Part shown: piece after piece, positions 39,987-47,506 of the stretch | Layout of the letters: each line of letters starts with the position of its first letter | Numbering within the stretch: position 1 is the first letter of the stretch | NCBI GenBank assembly: GCA_963813435.1 | Contig: CAWEYY010000003.1 | Coordinates: 1,302,001 to 1,366,000 of the forward strand | Length of the DNA: 64,000 nucleotides | Direction: 5' to 3' | Source of the DNA: AC-32 sp963813435 | GTDB taxonomy: Bacteria; Actinomycetota; Thermoleophilia; Gaiellales; Gaiellaceae | Notes under the pieces: model-generated | What the model was told of the DNA's origin: nothing | Database searches by the model: none | Seen by the model: the letters and a program-made list of their open reading frames with translations, nothing else | Translations under genes and position numbers: made by a program

Positions 39987-41375
39987 ATGAAGAACAGCGA
40001 CCTCCTCATCGCGGCGAACACGCTCTGGGTCGTCGTCGCCGCGGTGCTCGTGATGTTCATGCAGGCCGGCTTCGCCTTCCTCGAGGCGGGCCTGACGCGG
40101 ATGAAGAACGCCGCCCACATCGCGGGCAAGAACGTCCTCATCTTCGCCGTCTGTTCGCTCGTCTACTGGGCGGTCGGGTTCGGGATCGCCTTCGGCGACG
40201 GCGGCTCGGTGATCGGGACCCACGGCTTCGTGCCCTCGGTCGACTCGATGCTGGCGATCGGCAAGGCGCCGTACTCGTTCTTCACGACGATCCCGGCCGC
40301 GGGCGGCTACATGTTCGAGGTCGTATTCGCGGGCGTGTCTCTGGCGATCGTCTGGGGAGCCATGGCCGAGCGGGCGAAGCTCTGGGTCTACTTCGTCTTC
40401 GGCGCGGTCTTCACGATCATCTACTCGATCACGTCCCACTGGGTCTGGGGCGGCGGCTGGCTTTTCGGGCTCGGGATGCAGGACTTCGCCGGCTCGACCG
40501 TCGTCCACTACCAGGGCGCGCTCGCGGCGCTGGCCGGCGCGCTGCTGCTCGGCTCGCGCATCGGGAAGTTCGAGGGCGGCCGCGCGAACCCGATCCCCGG
40601 CCACAACATCCCCTACGCCGTCCTCGGCACGTTCATCCTCTGGTTCGGCTGGTTCGGCTTCAACCCGGGCTCGACGCTCGCGGTGGTCACCGGGCAGAAG
40701 GTCGGCTTCTTCGCCTATGTCGCGCTGACGACGAACCTCGCCGCCGCCGCGGGCGCCGTGAGCGGCGCGATCACCGCGTGGCTCGTGCTCCGCAAGCCGG
40801 ACATCTCGATGATCCTGAACGGCGTGCTCGCCGCTCTCGTGGCGGTCACCGCCGCGTCGGGCTTCGTCGCGCCGTGGGCCGCCGTCGTGATCGGGCTGGT
40901 CTCGGGCGTGATCGCGGTCGTCGGCGTGCTCGCGGTCGAGCGCATCGGGATCGACGACCCGATCGGAGCCGTCTCGGTGCACGGCGTCTCCGGGATCTGG
41001 GGGACAGTCGCTACCGGGCTCTTTGCCGTACCGGCGCTCGCGTCGACGCTGAACACCGGCCAGGGCGGATTCGTCTACACGGGCTCTCTGCACCAGGTCT
41101 GGGTGCAGCTGATCGGGCTCGCGGCCGTCGGCGCGTTCACGTTCTCCGCCTCGTTTGGATGCCTCTGGGTCATGAAGCGCTTCTGGGGAATCCGCGTCGA
41201 GGAGGAGACGGAGACCGCCGGCCTGGACGTGTCCGAGCACGGCATGTGGGGCTACCCCGAGTTCTACATCCCCGTTCCAGGCGGCTACGGGACCGAGGCG
41301 CACAGCCACCTGCTCGGCCACACGCACGACCGCCGTCCGGTCCGGGCACCACAGTCGATCGAGGAGGCCGCATGA
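39987..41375 (+). CDS. amt: Ammonium transporter AmtB
   Basis: 462 residues, 11 predicted helices, preceded by CAGGAGAGGA. AmtB channels move ammonium/ammonia and are blocked by PII. Seen: FMQAGFAFLEAGLTRMKNAAH, the pore-His segment VVHYQGALAALAGALLLG, GHNIPYAVLGTFILWFGWFGFNPGS, and SVHGVSGIWGTVATGLFA carrying the second His. The cytoplasmic C-tail ETAGLDVSEHGMWGYPEFY keeps the conserved GLDxxxHG motif used in PII control. It is coupled by ATGA to a small Cys-rich gene. Confidence 0.95.
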   Translation: MKNSDLLIAANTLWVVVAAVLVMFMQAGFAFLEAGLTRMKNAAHIAGKNVLIFAVCSLVYWAVGFGIAFGDGGSVIGTHGFVPSVDSMLAIGKAPYSFFTTIPAAGGYMFEVVFAGVSLAIVWGAMAERAKLWVYFVFGAVFTIIYSITSHWVWGGGWLFGLGMQDFAGSTVVHYQGALAALAGALLLGSRIGKFEGGRANPIPGHNIPYAVLGTFILWFGWFGFNPGSTLAVVTGQKVGFFAYVALTTNLAAAAGAVSGAITAWLVLRKPDISMILNGVLAALVAVTAASGFVAPWAAVVIGLVSGVIAVVGVLAVERIGIDDPIGAVSVHGVSGIWGTVATGLFAVPALASTLNTGQGGFVYTGSLHQVWVQLIGLAAVGAFTFSASFGCLWVMKRFWGIRVEEETETAGLDVSEHGMWGYPEFYIPVPGGYGTEAHSHLLGHTHDRRPVRAPQSIEEAA

Positions 41376-41515
41376 AGAGCAACGAGCAATGCACCTGTGA
41401 GAAGCCGCTGCTTCGGGAGCGCTCGGAGCAGAAGGGCTCGAGCGAGAGCTGGTGCGGGCGCTGCAAGCGTCCGATCGGGTTACGGCCCGCCGTGTTTCGC
41501 AGCGCGTTCAGCTGA
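41372..41515 (+). CDS. Small Cys-rich protein at the end of the amtB operon
   Basis: 47 residues, ATGA overlap with amtB. Cysteines are arranged CTC...CGRC, with ESWCGRCKRPIGLRPAVF looking like half of a zinc ribbon. No family recognised. Tight coupling suggests it is made in proportion to AmtB; it could be a modulator or a metal-binding accessory protein. Followed directly by an inverted repeat. Confidence 0.6.
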   Translation: MKSNEQCTCEKPLLRERSEQKGSSESWCGRCKRPIGLRPAVFRSAFS

Positions 41516-41538
41516 GCAAGTAACAGTCTGTTACTTGC
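41516..41538. terminator. Bidirectional hairpin between the amtB operon and the acyltransferase gene
   Basis: GCAAGTAAC-AGTCT-GTTACTTGC is a perfect 9-bp stem directly after one stop and across the other. Its core TAACAG-T-CTGTTA (41521-41533) is the same 13-bp palindrome as at 3902-3914. Confidence 0.6.
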
Positions 41539-43543
41539 GGACGGGCACCTTGAGCGACTTGGTGCGGACCATGCACCCGCTGCTCGGGTCCTTGCCGCGC
41601 GGGAACGCTTTCGCCAGGGCGTTCGCGATCAAGTAGGCACGGGAGGCGTAGCCCTGCGAGTAGTAATGGATCCCGTCCGGGATGAACCAGCTGTTCCTGA
41701 CGACCGAGGCCCAGTCATAGATACGCATGTTCGGATAGTCCGAGCAAGCCCGCTTCAGCGCCTGGTTCCAGAGCCGCATGTTCGGCCCCGAGTACGGCCC
41801 GTCCGGCCGTAGCGACTTCACGTTCACCCAGAGCACACGGAAGTCGCTGAGCACGTACATCATCCGCCGGATCCGCGTGTCGCGGCTCACGCCCGAGCCG
41901 ACGAAGACGTCCGCGGTGTCGTTCGTCCCGAGCGCGAGCACCCAGCAGCCGCGATAGCCCTTGCGTACGCGGTCCTGTGCTACCTCGAACGCGTTCGCTC
42001 CCCCCGGAAGGGTCTCGACGATCGACGTCGCGCCCGCGATCTCGAAATGACGCCTGACGACCCCCACGCGCGCGTACTGGGCGTTCATCCGCTGGCGCGG
42101 GTCGGGCAGGTACCGCGGCGAGTTCAGGCCCTCCGACGTCGAGTCGCCGATGTGTATGACGCCGCGGCACGACGTGCGCAGCGATCCGCTCGCGGCCCGG
42201 CTCACGCTCTCGAGGGAGGCGCCGTCGGCAGCACGGTCCGGCTCGGGCGACACCGATTGGATCGAGCCGACCGCGCCGAGCATCTGCCCCGAGGCCGAGC
42301 TCGAGACGCCCGGCGGCCTGACGCCGGCCAGGGCGACCGAGGCGAGAACAAGCGCGACTGTCGCTGCGACGAGCCCGACGCGGGTCTCGCGCGAGAGAGC
42401 CCGCGGGCGCCAGCCTTCCGACCTGACCTTGTTCCACACCCGTCCGAGAGCGCCGCGGCGCACGGGCTCCTCCACGTAGCGCCACGAGAGCGCGGCCACG
42501 ACGAACGTCGCGGCCACCTGAGTAGTGACGCGGATCGGATCGTGACCGTGCGCGAGAGCCGGGGTCGTGAGGACGATGATCGGCTGGTGCCACAGGTAGA
42601 TGCCGTACGAGCGCACGCCGATCCAGCGCAGCGGGTTCAGCCCGAGCACGTGGCCCACCCTGGTCGCCGGATGCGCGCAGACGGCGACGACCAGCACCGT
42701 GGCAAGCGACAGGAGGACGATCCCACCCTGGTAGACGAAGGCCGAGTACTGAGTCGTACGCCAGACGAGGACCGCGATCGTGATCAGGCCGACCACTCCG
42801 AGCACGTCGAGGATCGCGACTGCGGTGGGCGTCACGCGCCGCGTGAGTGCGCGGCTGGGCCAGACCATTGCGAGCGCGGCGCCGAACAGCAGCCCGAACG
42901 CCCTCGTGTCGGTGCCGTCGTAGATGCGCGACGCGTCGAACGACGGCTGGTACAGGAGCGCCATCTCGATTGCGGAGGCGGTCGCCACCAGGAAGGTGAC
43001 CGTCGCCAGACGGGGACGGATATTGAACCGGCGCGCCCGCTCGGGGATGAAGCGCACTCCGAGCAGCAGCAGGAAGGGCCAGATGAAGTAGAACTGCTCC
43101 TCGACCGCGAGCGACCACAGGTGGCCCAGCGGCGACGGCGGCCCGAACCTCGCGAAATACGACTGGTGATGGAAGATCTGCCACCAGTTGTTGACGTACC
43201 CGACAGCCGAGGCGACCTCGAACCGCAGGTCATGCAGGCGCGACCGGTCGGCGACCGCGACCCACAGGCTGACGACGGCCAGCATCACGAACAACGCGGG
43301 GAGCAGCCGCCGTGCGCGGCGCAGCCAGAAGTCGCCGAGGCGCAGCCGTCCCTCGGACCACTGCGACAGGAGCACGTCGGTGATCAGATAGCCGCTGAGC
43401 GTGAAGAAGACGCCGACGCCGAGCATCCCACCCGACGCCCAGCCGAAGCCGACGTGGTACGCGATCACGGCCAGGACGGCGATCGCGCGCAGGCCGTCGA
43501 GACCGGGCATGTAGCGCCCCGCTCGGAGAGACGGCTTAGGCAT
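41531..43543 (-). CDS. Acyltransferase-3/SGNH-fused membrane protein (OatA-like)
   Basis: 670 residues. The N-terminal acyltransferase-3 domain has about 10 helices, starting YMPGLDGLRAIAVLAVIAYH with the conserved His, GVGVFFTLSGYLITDVL, and FWLRRARRLLPALF. After a linker, a C-terminal extracytoplasmic SGNH hydrolase domain shows block I IHIGDSTSEG, LALGTNDTADV and the catalytic DGIHYY. Such proteins transfer acetyl groups onto peptidoglycan, LPS or exopolysaccharide outside the membrane. The substrate is unknown. Confidence 0.92.
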   Translation of the reverse strand: MPKPSLRAGRYMPGLDGLRAIAVLAVIAYHVGFGWASGGMLGVGVFFTLSGYLITDVLLSQWSEGRLRLGDFWLRRARRLLPALFVMLAVVSLWVAVADRSRLHDLRFEVASAVGYVNNWWQIFHHQSYFARFGPPSPLGHLWSLAVEEQFYFIWPFLLLLGVRFIPERARRFNIRPRLATVTFLVATASAIEMALLYQPSFDASRIYDGTDTRAFGLLFGAALAMVWPSRALTRRVTPTAVAILDVLGVVGLITIAVLVWRTTQYSAFVYQGGIVLLSLATVLVVAVCAHPATRVGHVLGLNPLRWIGVRSYGIYLWHQPIIVLTTPALAHGHDPIRVTTQVAATFVVAALSWRYVEEPVRRGALGRVWNKVRSEGWRPRALSRETRVGLVAATVALVLASVALAGVRPPGVSSSASGQMLGAVGSIQSVSPEPDRAADGASLESVSRAASGSLRTSCRGVIHIGDSTSEGLNSPRYLPDPRQRMNAQYARVGVVRRHFEIAGATSIVETLPGGANAFEVAQDRVRKGYRGCWVLALGTNDTADVFVGSGVSRDTRIRRMMYVLSDFRVLWVNVKSLRPDGPYSGPNMRLWNQALKRACSDYPNMRIYDWASVVRNSWFIPDGIHYYSQGYASRAYLIANALAKAFPRGKDPSSGCMVRTKSLKVPVRK

Positions 43544-43655
43544 CTCGTACCATCAGATCGACTGGCAGACCCGTAACGATTGCCTCGGCGCAACCGCACG
43601 GGCGGATTGCGTGCCAGCCAGGAGCCTACCTCCGGGCCGGAAAAGCCACGACTGG

Positions 43656-43667
43656 TAGCTTCGTCGC
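43656..43667 (+). promoter_or_regulatory. Leaderless-type -10 box for the sulfurtransferase gene
   Basis: TAGCTT, 6 nt, GTG at 43668. There is no Shine-Dalgarno sequence. The rest of the 124-nt gap upstream holds a small inverted repeat near 43590-43613 and nothing else I can name. Confidence 0.5.
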
Positions 43668-44369
43668 GTGCCGGTTCGCATCCAGTTCGTCGACTGCCGC
43701 TGGGAGCTCGGCAGCCCGAAGCGTGGGCGAGAGGTCTACCTCGCCGGACACCTTCCGGGGGCGTCGTTTCTCGACGTGGACGAGGATCTAGCCGCGCCGC
43801 CGGGGACTGCCGGGCGCCATCCGCTGCCGGCCGCGAAGGACTTCGTGCGGGCAGCTTCGCGCGCCGGGATCGGCGAGGGCGTGTTCGTCGTCGCCTACGG
43901 GAGCATGGGCGGCGCCGAGCGGCTCTGGTGGCTCCTGCGCCATTTCGGCCACGACGACTGCGCCGTGCTCGAGCCCGACGCCTGGCTCGGGCCGCTTCGC
44001 ACAGGAGAGGAGGAGGTCGAGCCGGCCGTGTTCGAGCCGAGGCTGCGCGGCGACGACGTGATCGGCGCGGAGGAGCTGGCCTCGCGCCTTGACGAGCTCG
44101 TGGCCGTCGACGCGCGACTCCCGGAGCGGTACCGGGGCGAGGAGAACCCGGTCGACAGGGTGCCCGGCCGGATTCCGGGAGCCGTGAACGCGCCCTGGAA
44201 CGCGCCGCTCCCCGAGCTGCCGCCGGGCGAGCTCGTGGCCTACTGCGGCTCGGGCGTCACCTCCTGCGTCACGCTCCACCGCCTCGCGCTCGAGAGGCGC
44301 GACGGCAAGCTCTATCCCGGCTCGTGGAGCGAGTGGGAGCAGCTCGGCCTACCGATCGAGCGGGGATAG
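43668..44369 (+). CDS. Sulfurtransferase with two rhodanese domains
   Basis: 233 residues, slightly shorter than typical two-domain rhodaneses (about 280). The inactive N-terminal domain includes VDCRWELGSPKRGREVYLAGHLPGA; the active domain has VAVDARLPERYRGEENPVDRVPGRIPGAVNAPW and the loop AYCGSGVTSCVTLHRLAL with catalytic Cys. It matches thiosulfate or 3-mercaptopyruvate sulfurtransferase. The first domain's linker is shortened. Its stop leads directly into two-hairpin element D. Confidence 0.9.
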   Translation: MPVRIQFVDCRWELGSPKRGREVYLAGHLPGASFLDVDEDLAAPPGTAGRHPLPAAKDFVRAASRAGIGEGVFVVAYGSMGGAERLWWLLRHFGHDDCAVLEPDAWLGPLRTGEEEVEPAVFEPRLRGDDVIGAEELASRLDELVAVDARLPERYRGEENPVDRVPGRIPGAVNAPWNAPLPELPPGELVAYCGSGVTSCVTLHRLALERRDGKLYPGSWSEWEQLGLPIERG

Positions 44370-44438
44370 GCATCGCTTGCGATGCCGCTGTCAGGATGCA
44401 CGGGCTCTGCTCGTGCATCCGTCTGAAATGACCGGTCG
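44367..44438 (+). repeat. Two-hairpin intercistronic element, copy D
   Basis: Starts at the TAG of the sulfurtransferase gene. Hairpin 1: GGCATCGC-TT-GCGATGCC. Hairpin 2: outer stem GGATGCACG/CGTGCATCC. The tail is GTCTGAAATGACCGGTCGA. No gene on this strand follows; the next gene is convergent, which favours a 3'-end function for this copy. Confidence 0.7.
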
Positions 44439-44465
44439 AGACAATTGACGTCGTGATGAGCGCTT

Positions 44466-45164
44466 CTAGGCAAGGGCGAACGTCACCGTGAGATTGGCGC
44501 TGACCTCCTGCACTCCCGGAACGACGGGCGTCGCCTCAGCGGCGCGCATCGCCATCGGGTAGATGGGGCCGGACCCGGAGTCGCTCTCGTCGATCCGGCG
44601 CACCTGGCCAAGCTGGGCGCCAGCTTCCTCGGCGAGTGCCTGCGCCTTTGCCCGGGCGTCGGAGAACGCGGTGCGGAGGGCCTGCCGGTAGAGCTCGGAC
44701 CGGCTCGAACGCTCGAACTGCGGGCCCGAGACCTGGTTCGCGCCCGCGGCGACTGCGGCATCGACGACGTTCCCCGCGCGGGCGATGTCGTGAACGGTTG
44801 CCGACACGGATCCGCTCGCAGTGAATCCCCCGAGGGCTCCCGAGCCGTTTCGCCTCGGATAGACGGAGACGTCCTGCGTCTGCAGGTCGGCACGGTTGAC
44901 TCCTGCGCCGACGAGCGCTGCGATGACGCGCCGCATGTCCGCGCCGTTGGCCGCCGATGCAGACCTCGCCGTCGCGCCGTCGGTCTCGAGGCCGAACGAG
45001 AACACGGCCGTGTCGGGGACGGCACGCGCGGATCCGTTCCCACTGACGGTGATCGTTCGGGTGTCCGTCGAGGCGCCGTGCGCGGCCGTCGGCCGGCCCA
45101 CACCCGCGAGCGCGGCCGCCACTGCAAGGAATGCCGCCAGCGCGGCAATCGAGGCGATCTTCAT
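44466..45164 (-). CDS. SIMPL (DUF541) domain periplasmic/secreted protein
   Basis: 232 residues with a signal peptide (ASIAALAAFLAVAAALAGVG). The SIMPL pattern is clear: RTITVSGNGSARAVPDTAVF at the start, DLQTQDVSVYPR in the middle, SVSATVHDIARAGNVVDAAV, ARAKAQALAEEAGAQLGQV and the last strand VQEVSANLTVTFAL. SIMPL proteins are oligomeric extracytoplasmic proteins linked to oxidative stress. RBS GGAGGA lies before the ATG. Confidence 0.9.
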   Translation of the reverse strand: MKIASIAALAAFLAVAAALAGVGRPTAAHGASTDTRTITVSGNGSARAVPDTAVFSFGLETDGATARSASAANGADMRRVIAALVGAGVNRADLQTQDVSVYPRRNGSGALGGFTASGSVSATVHDIARAGNVVDAAVAAGANQVSGPQFERSSRSELYRQALRTAFSDARAKAQALAEEAGAQLGQVRRIDESDSGSGPIYPMAMRAAEATPVVPGVQEVSANLTVTFALA

Positions 45165-45228
45165 GGTGTCCTCCAGGTTTGCCTACGGCTGAAGTACGCC
45201 GCCGGCGCGCTACCGCGTCACGGGAAGG

Positions 45229-45753
45229 TCAGGCGGTCGCGGTGGCGTGCGCGCCGAAGCCGTGCAGGTACGGCTCCCAGCCGTTCGGGATCCTCGGCGT
45301 CGCGAGGTGGATGAAGAGCACGGGCGCAGGCGGGCGCGGCTTGTTGCGCAGCGACATCGAGACTTCCTCGGGCAGCCGGTTCCCCTTGCGCATGTTGCAG
45401 GGCGCGCACGAGGTGACCACGTTCTCCCAGACCGACCCGCCACCGCGGCTGCGCGGCACCACGTGGTCGAGCGTCAGCCGCCCGCCCGTCGTCCCGCAAT
45501 ACATGCAGCGCCACCCGTCACGGGCGAACAGCGCGCGGCGCGAGATCTTCCGCTGCAGCGTGCGCGGCACCCGCACGTACGTGACGAGCCTGATCACGTG
45601 CGGCCGCGGATACGTGTCGGTCGCCGATCTGAGGGGGTCTTCGAGCTTCTCGATCACCTCGGCCTTGCCCTTGAACACGAGCACGTGCGCACGCCGAACG
45701 GTGGTGACGTTCAGTGGCTCGTAGCTCGCATTCAGCACAAGAACCTGCTGCAT
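45229..45753 (-). CDS. HNH endonuclease family protein
   Basis: 174 residues from ATG 45753 (MQQVLVLNASYEPLNVTTVR). The N-terminal segment LNASYEPLNVTTVRRAHVLV and the HNH core CMYCGTTGGRLTLDHVVPRS with the second CxxC in TSCAPCNMRKGNRLPEE are typical of a widespread actinobacterial and cyanobacterial housekeeping HNH family. No phage or restriction genes are close by. A GTG two codons upstream is possible, but the TAAATT box 7 nt before the ATG supports this start. Confidence 0.9.
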   Translation of the reverse strand: MQQVLVLNASYEPLNVTTVRRAHVLVFKGKAEVIEKLEDPLRSATDTYPRPHVIRLVTYVRVPRTLQRKISRRALFARDGWRCMYCGTTGGRLTLDHVVPRSRGGGSVWENVVTSCAPCNMRKGNRLPEEVSMSLRNKPRPPAPVLFIHLATPRIPNGWEPYLHGFGAHATATA

Positions 45754-45766
45754 CCGCACGAATTTA
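45754..45766 (-). promoter_or_regulatory. Leaderless-type -10 box for the HNH gene
   Basis: On the minus strand TAAATT, 7 nt, ATG. Confidence 0.45.
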
Positions 45767-45788
45767 GCAGCCGGAGTGCTCCGCGCCG

Positions 45789-46271
45789 TCAGCGTGACAT
45801 GGCGCGCTCTACCGCCTCCGCCTCCTCGGGCGAGAGCGCCACGGACGGCGTGCCGCGGTCAAGCTCCTTCATGTAGATGCGCGCGTAGTCGCGGCCCTGG
45901 ATCGCGCTAACGACGATCCCCGTGCGCTGCGAGTCGAGCACCGCCAGCGAGGCCGACTGCGACCCGCCGCTCGAGCCGAACGCGTCGTAGCGGATGATCG
46001 ACGTGTTGCGCACGGACTCGTCGATGCGCCTGTCGACCCGCACGAGCCCCGCGGCAACCTCGTCCACCGCGCGGTGCAGATCGTCGATCCGTCCCTGGAG
46101 CGAGACCGCGAAGTCGACGAGGTCTCCCTTGCCGCCTCCGAGCAGAACCGACTGGCTCATGCGCAGCCCTCGGATCCGCAGCCAGAGCCAGAGGCAGATG
46201 AGGAGCGCAACCACCGCCACGGCTGCGGCGCCGATCGCAATCCACGCGGCGGTCGAGGACGACACGCTCAT
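45789..46271 (-). CDS. DUF4446 family membrane protein
   Basis: 160 residues: one N-terminal helix (AAWIAIGAAAVAVVALLICLWLWL), a coiled-coil portion (VSLQGRIDDLHRAVDEVAAG), then the DUF4446 core RNTSIIRYDAFGSSGGSQSASLAVLD and GIVVSAIQGRDYARIYMKEL. The family is common in Firmicutes and actinobacteria near cell-division or chromosome genes; its function is unknown. It starts 10 nt after the upstream gene's stop, so they share a transcript. Confidence 0.85.
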   Translation of the reverse strand: MSVSSSTAAWIAIGAAAVAVVALLICLWLWLRIRGLRMSQSVLLGGGKGDLVDFAVSLQGRIDDLHRAVDEVAAGLVRVDRRIDESVRNTSIIRYDAFGSSGGSQSASLAVLDSQRTGIVVSAIQGRDYARIYMKELDRGTPSVALSPEEAEAVERAMSR

Positions 46272-46281
46272 TCCAGCGGTC

Positions 46282-47436
46282 CTAGGCCACCGAGAAGATG
46301 ACCGAGTAGTCGGCCGAGTTGTTGCTGGTGTTGGTCTCGCCGCTCACGGGCGTCACTTCCACCTTGACGGTCGCAGTGGTGGCGAAGTTCGGCGACGGGA
46401 AGTTGCGGAACGTGACCACCTTCTCCTCACCTGGATTGAGGAAGTCGATCGTCGCCTTCTTCGTGATGTTGCCGCCTTTCGACTGCTCGATCGTCAGCGT
46501 GACCGGCACCGAGAGCACCTGCGCGGTGCCCGAGTTCTTGACGGTCACCTGGAAGGCGAGGTCGGTCGAGACGACGATGTCGGTGGTCCCCGAGGTGCTC
46601 AGCTCCTTGCCCGAAGGCAGCACCTTCGTCGAGACGAGTGCCGTCCCGCGCAGGCCGCCCGTGGTGCTCGTCGCCGCGCCGCGGAGCTTCTCGAGGACGG
46701 GCGTCATCGCGCTCGTCGTCGCCAGCTCCGGGTTCTGGAGGAAGTTCGAGTCGGGCACCAGCGGCCCGCCCTGGTCGTTCGTCCCGGTGATCCCCTGCAG
46801 CTTGAGCTCGGCCTGCGCAGGCGCCCTGAAGGAGTCGTCCCAGATGACGTCGCTCGCGAGCGGGCGCTGCATCTGTGCCGCGAGCAGCGAGGCCGCGCTG
46901 CTGACGTTCTTCGTCGCGGCGGTCGCCGCCAGCGCGTTCGCGAGGCCGGTCAGGCCGCTCACCCGGTACTGGAGCGCCTGGATCACCGCGGAGTGCTCGT
47001 CACGGAGCGGGCCGGGCGGCGTGATGTCCTGTGCACGCTGGACGTCGAGCTGCTCGCGGCGGGCGAGCCCGGAGATCTGCTGCTGGAGCTGGGCCCGCTT
47101 GACCCCCGGCGCGAGGAGGGCCTCGCTCAGCTGCTTTCCGATCTGCTCCGAGGAGTCCGCGACCTCGGAGACCTTCGACATGTAGCTCTTGTAGGTCTTC
47201 TCCTTGCCCGCCGCCTGGCAGCTCTTGATCCAGAAGACGAGCAGCACGATGATCAGGATCGCGAAGGCGACGAGGCCCACGAGACGCAGCAGCGGGGTGA
47301 GGTTCTGCGGGGCGCTCGGGGGTCGGCGCCCACCGCGGCCTCCGCGGCGGGTCTCGGGCTCGGGCCGCGACGACTCCTGGGTCGGCGGCTCCTCCTCGAA
47401 GAAATCGAACTCGATGTCGGGTTCGCGCTCGCTCAT
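46282..47436 (-). CDS. Membrane-anchored protein with CARDB-like C-terminal domain
   Basis: 384 residues. An acidic N-terminus (EPDIEFDFFEEEPP) and a Gly/Arg-rich stretch (RRGGRGGRRPP) precede one helix (LLRLVGLVAFAILIIVLLVFW). An extracellular helical region (KSYMSKVSEVADSSEQIGKQ ... LQQQISGLARREQLDVQRA) follows, and the last 110 residues form an Ig-like CARDB-type strand set (VTVKNSGTAQVLSVPVTLTIEQ, FNSADYSVIFSVA-like end with GETNTSNNSADYS). Probably a cell-envelope protein; partner unknown. It is divergent from the kinase cluster, with an imperfect palindrome (47440-47453) just before its ATG. Confidence 0.7.
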   Translation of the reverse strand: MSEREPDIEFDFFEEEPPTQESSRPEPETRRGGRGGRRPPSAPQNLTPLLRLVGLVAFAILIIVLLVFWIKSCQAAGKEKTYKSYMSKVSEVADSSEQIGKQLSEALLAPGVKRAQLQQQISGLARREQLDVQRAQDITPPGPLRDEHSAVIQALQYRVSGLTGLANALAATAATKNVSSAASLLAAQMQRPLASDVIWDDSFRAPAQAELKLQGITGTNDQGGPLVPDSNFLQNPELATTSAMTPVLEKLRGAATSTTGGLRGTALVSTKVLPSGKELSTSGTTDIVVSTDLAFQVTVKNSGTAQVLSVPVTLTIEQSKGGNITKKATIDFLNPGEEKVVTFRNFPSPNFATTATVKVEVTPVSGETNTSNNSADYSVIFSVA

Positions 47437-47506
47437 AGCCTGAAATTGCAGGAAAAAGCCGGCTCACTCTATCTCGTTCCCCGGCCGACTCGTCCATTCG
47501 CGCCGA

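Noticed and set aside
34291..44438. Interpreting elements A-D as ANTAR hexaloop RNAs or guanidine-II (mini-ykkC) riboswitches
   Set aside because: Loops are 2-4 nt, without the A1/G4 hexaloop or the ACGR tetraloop these classes need.
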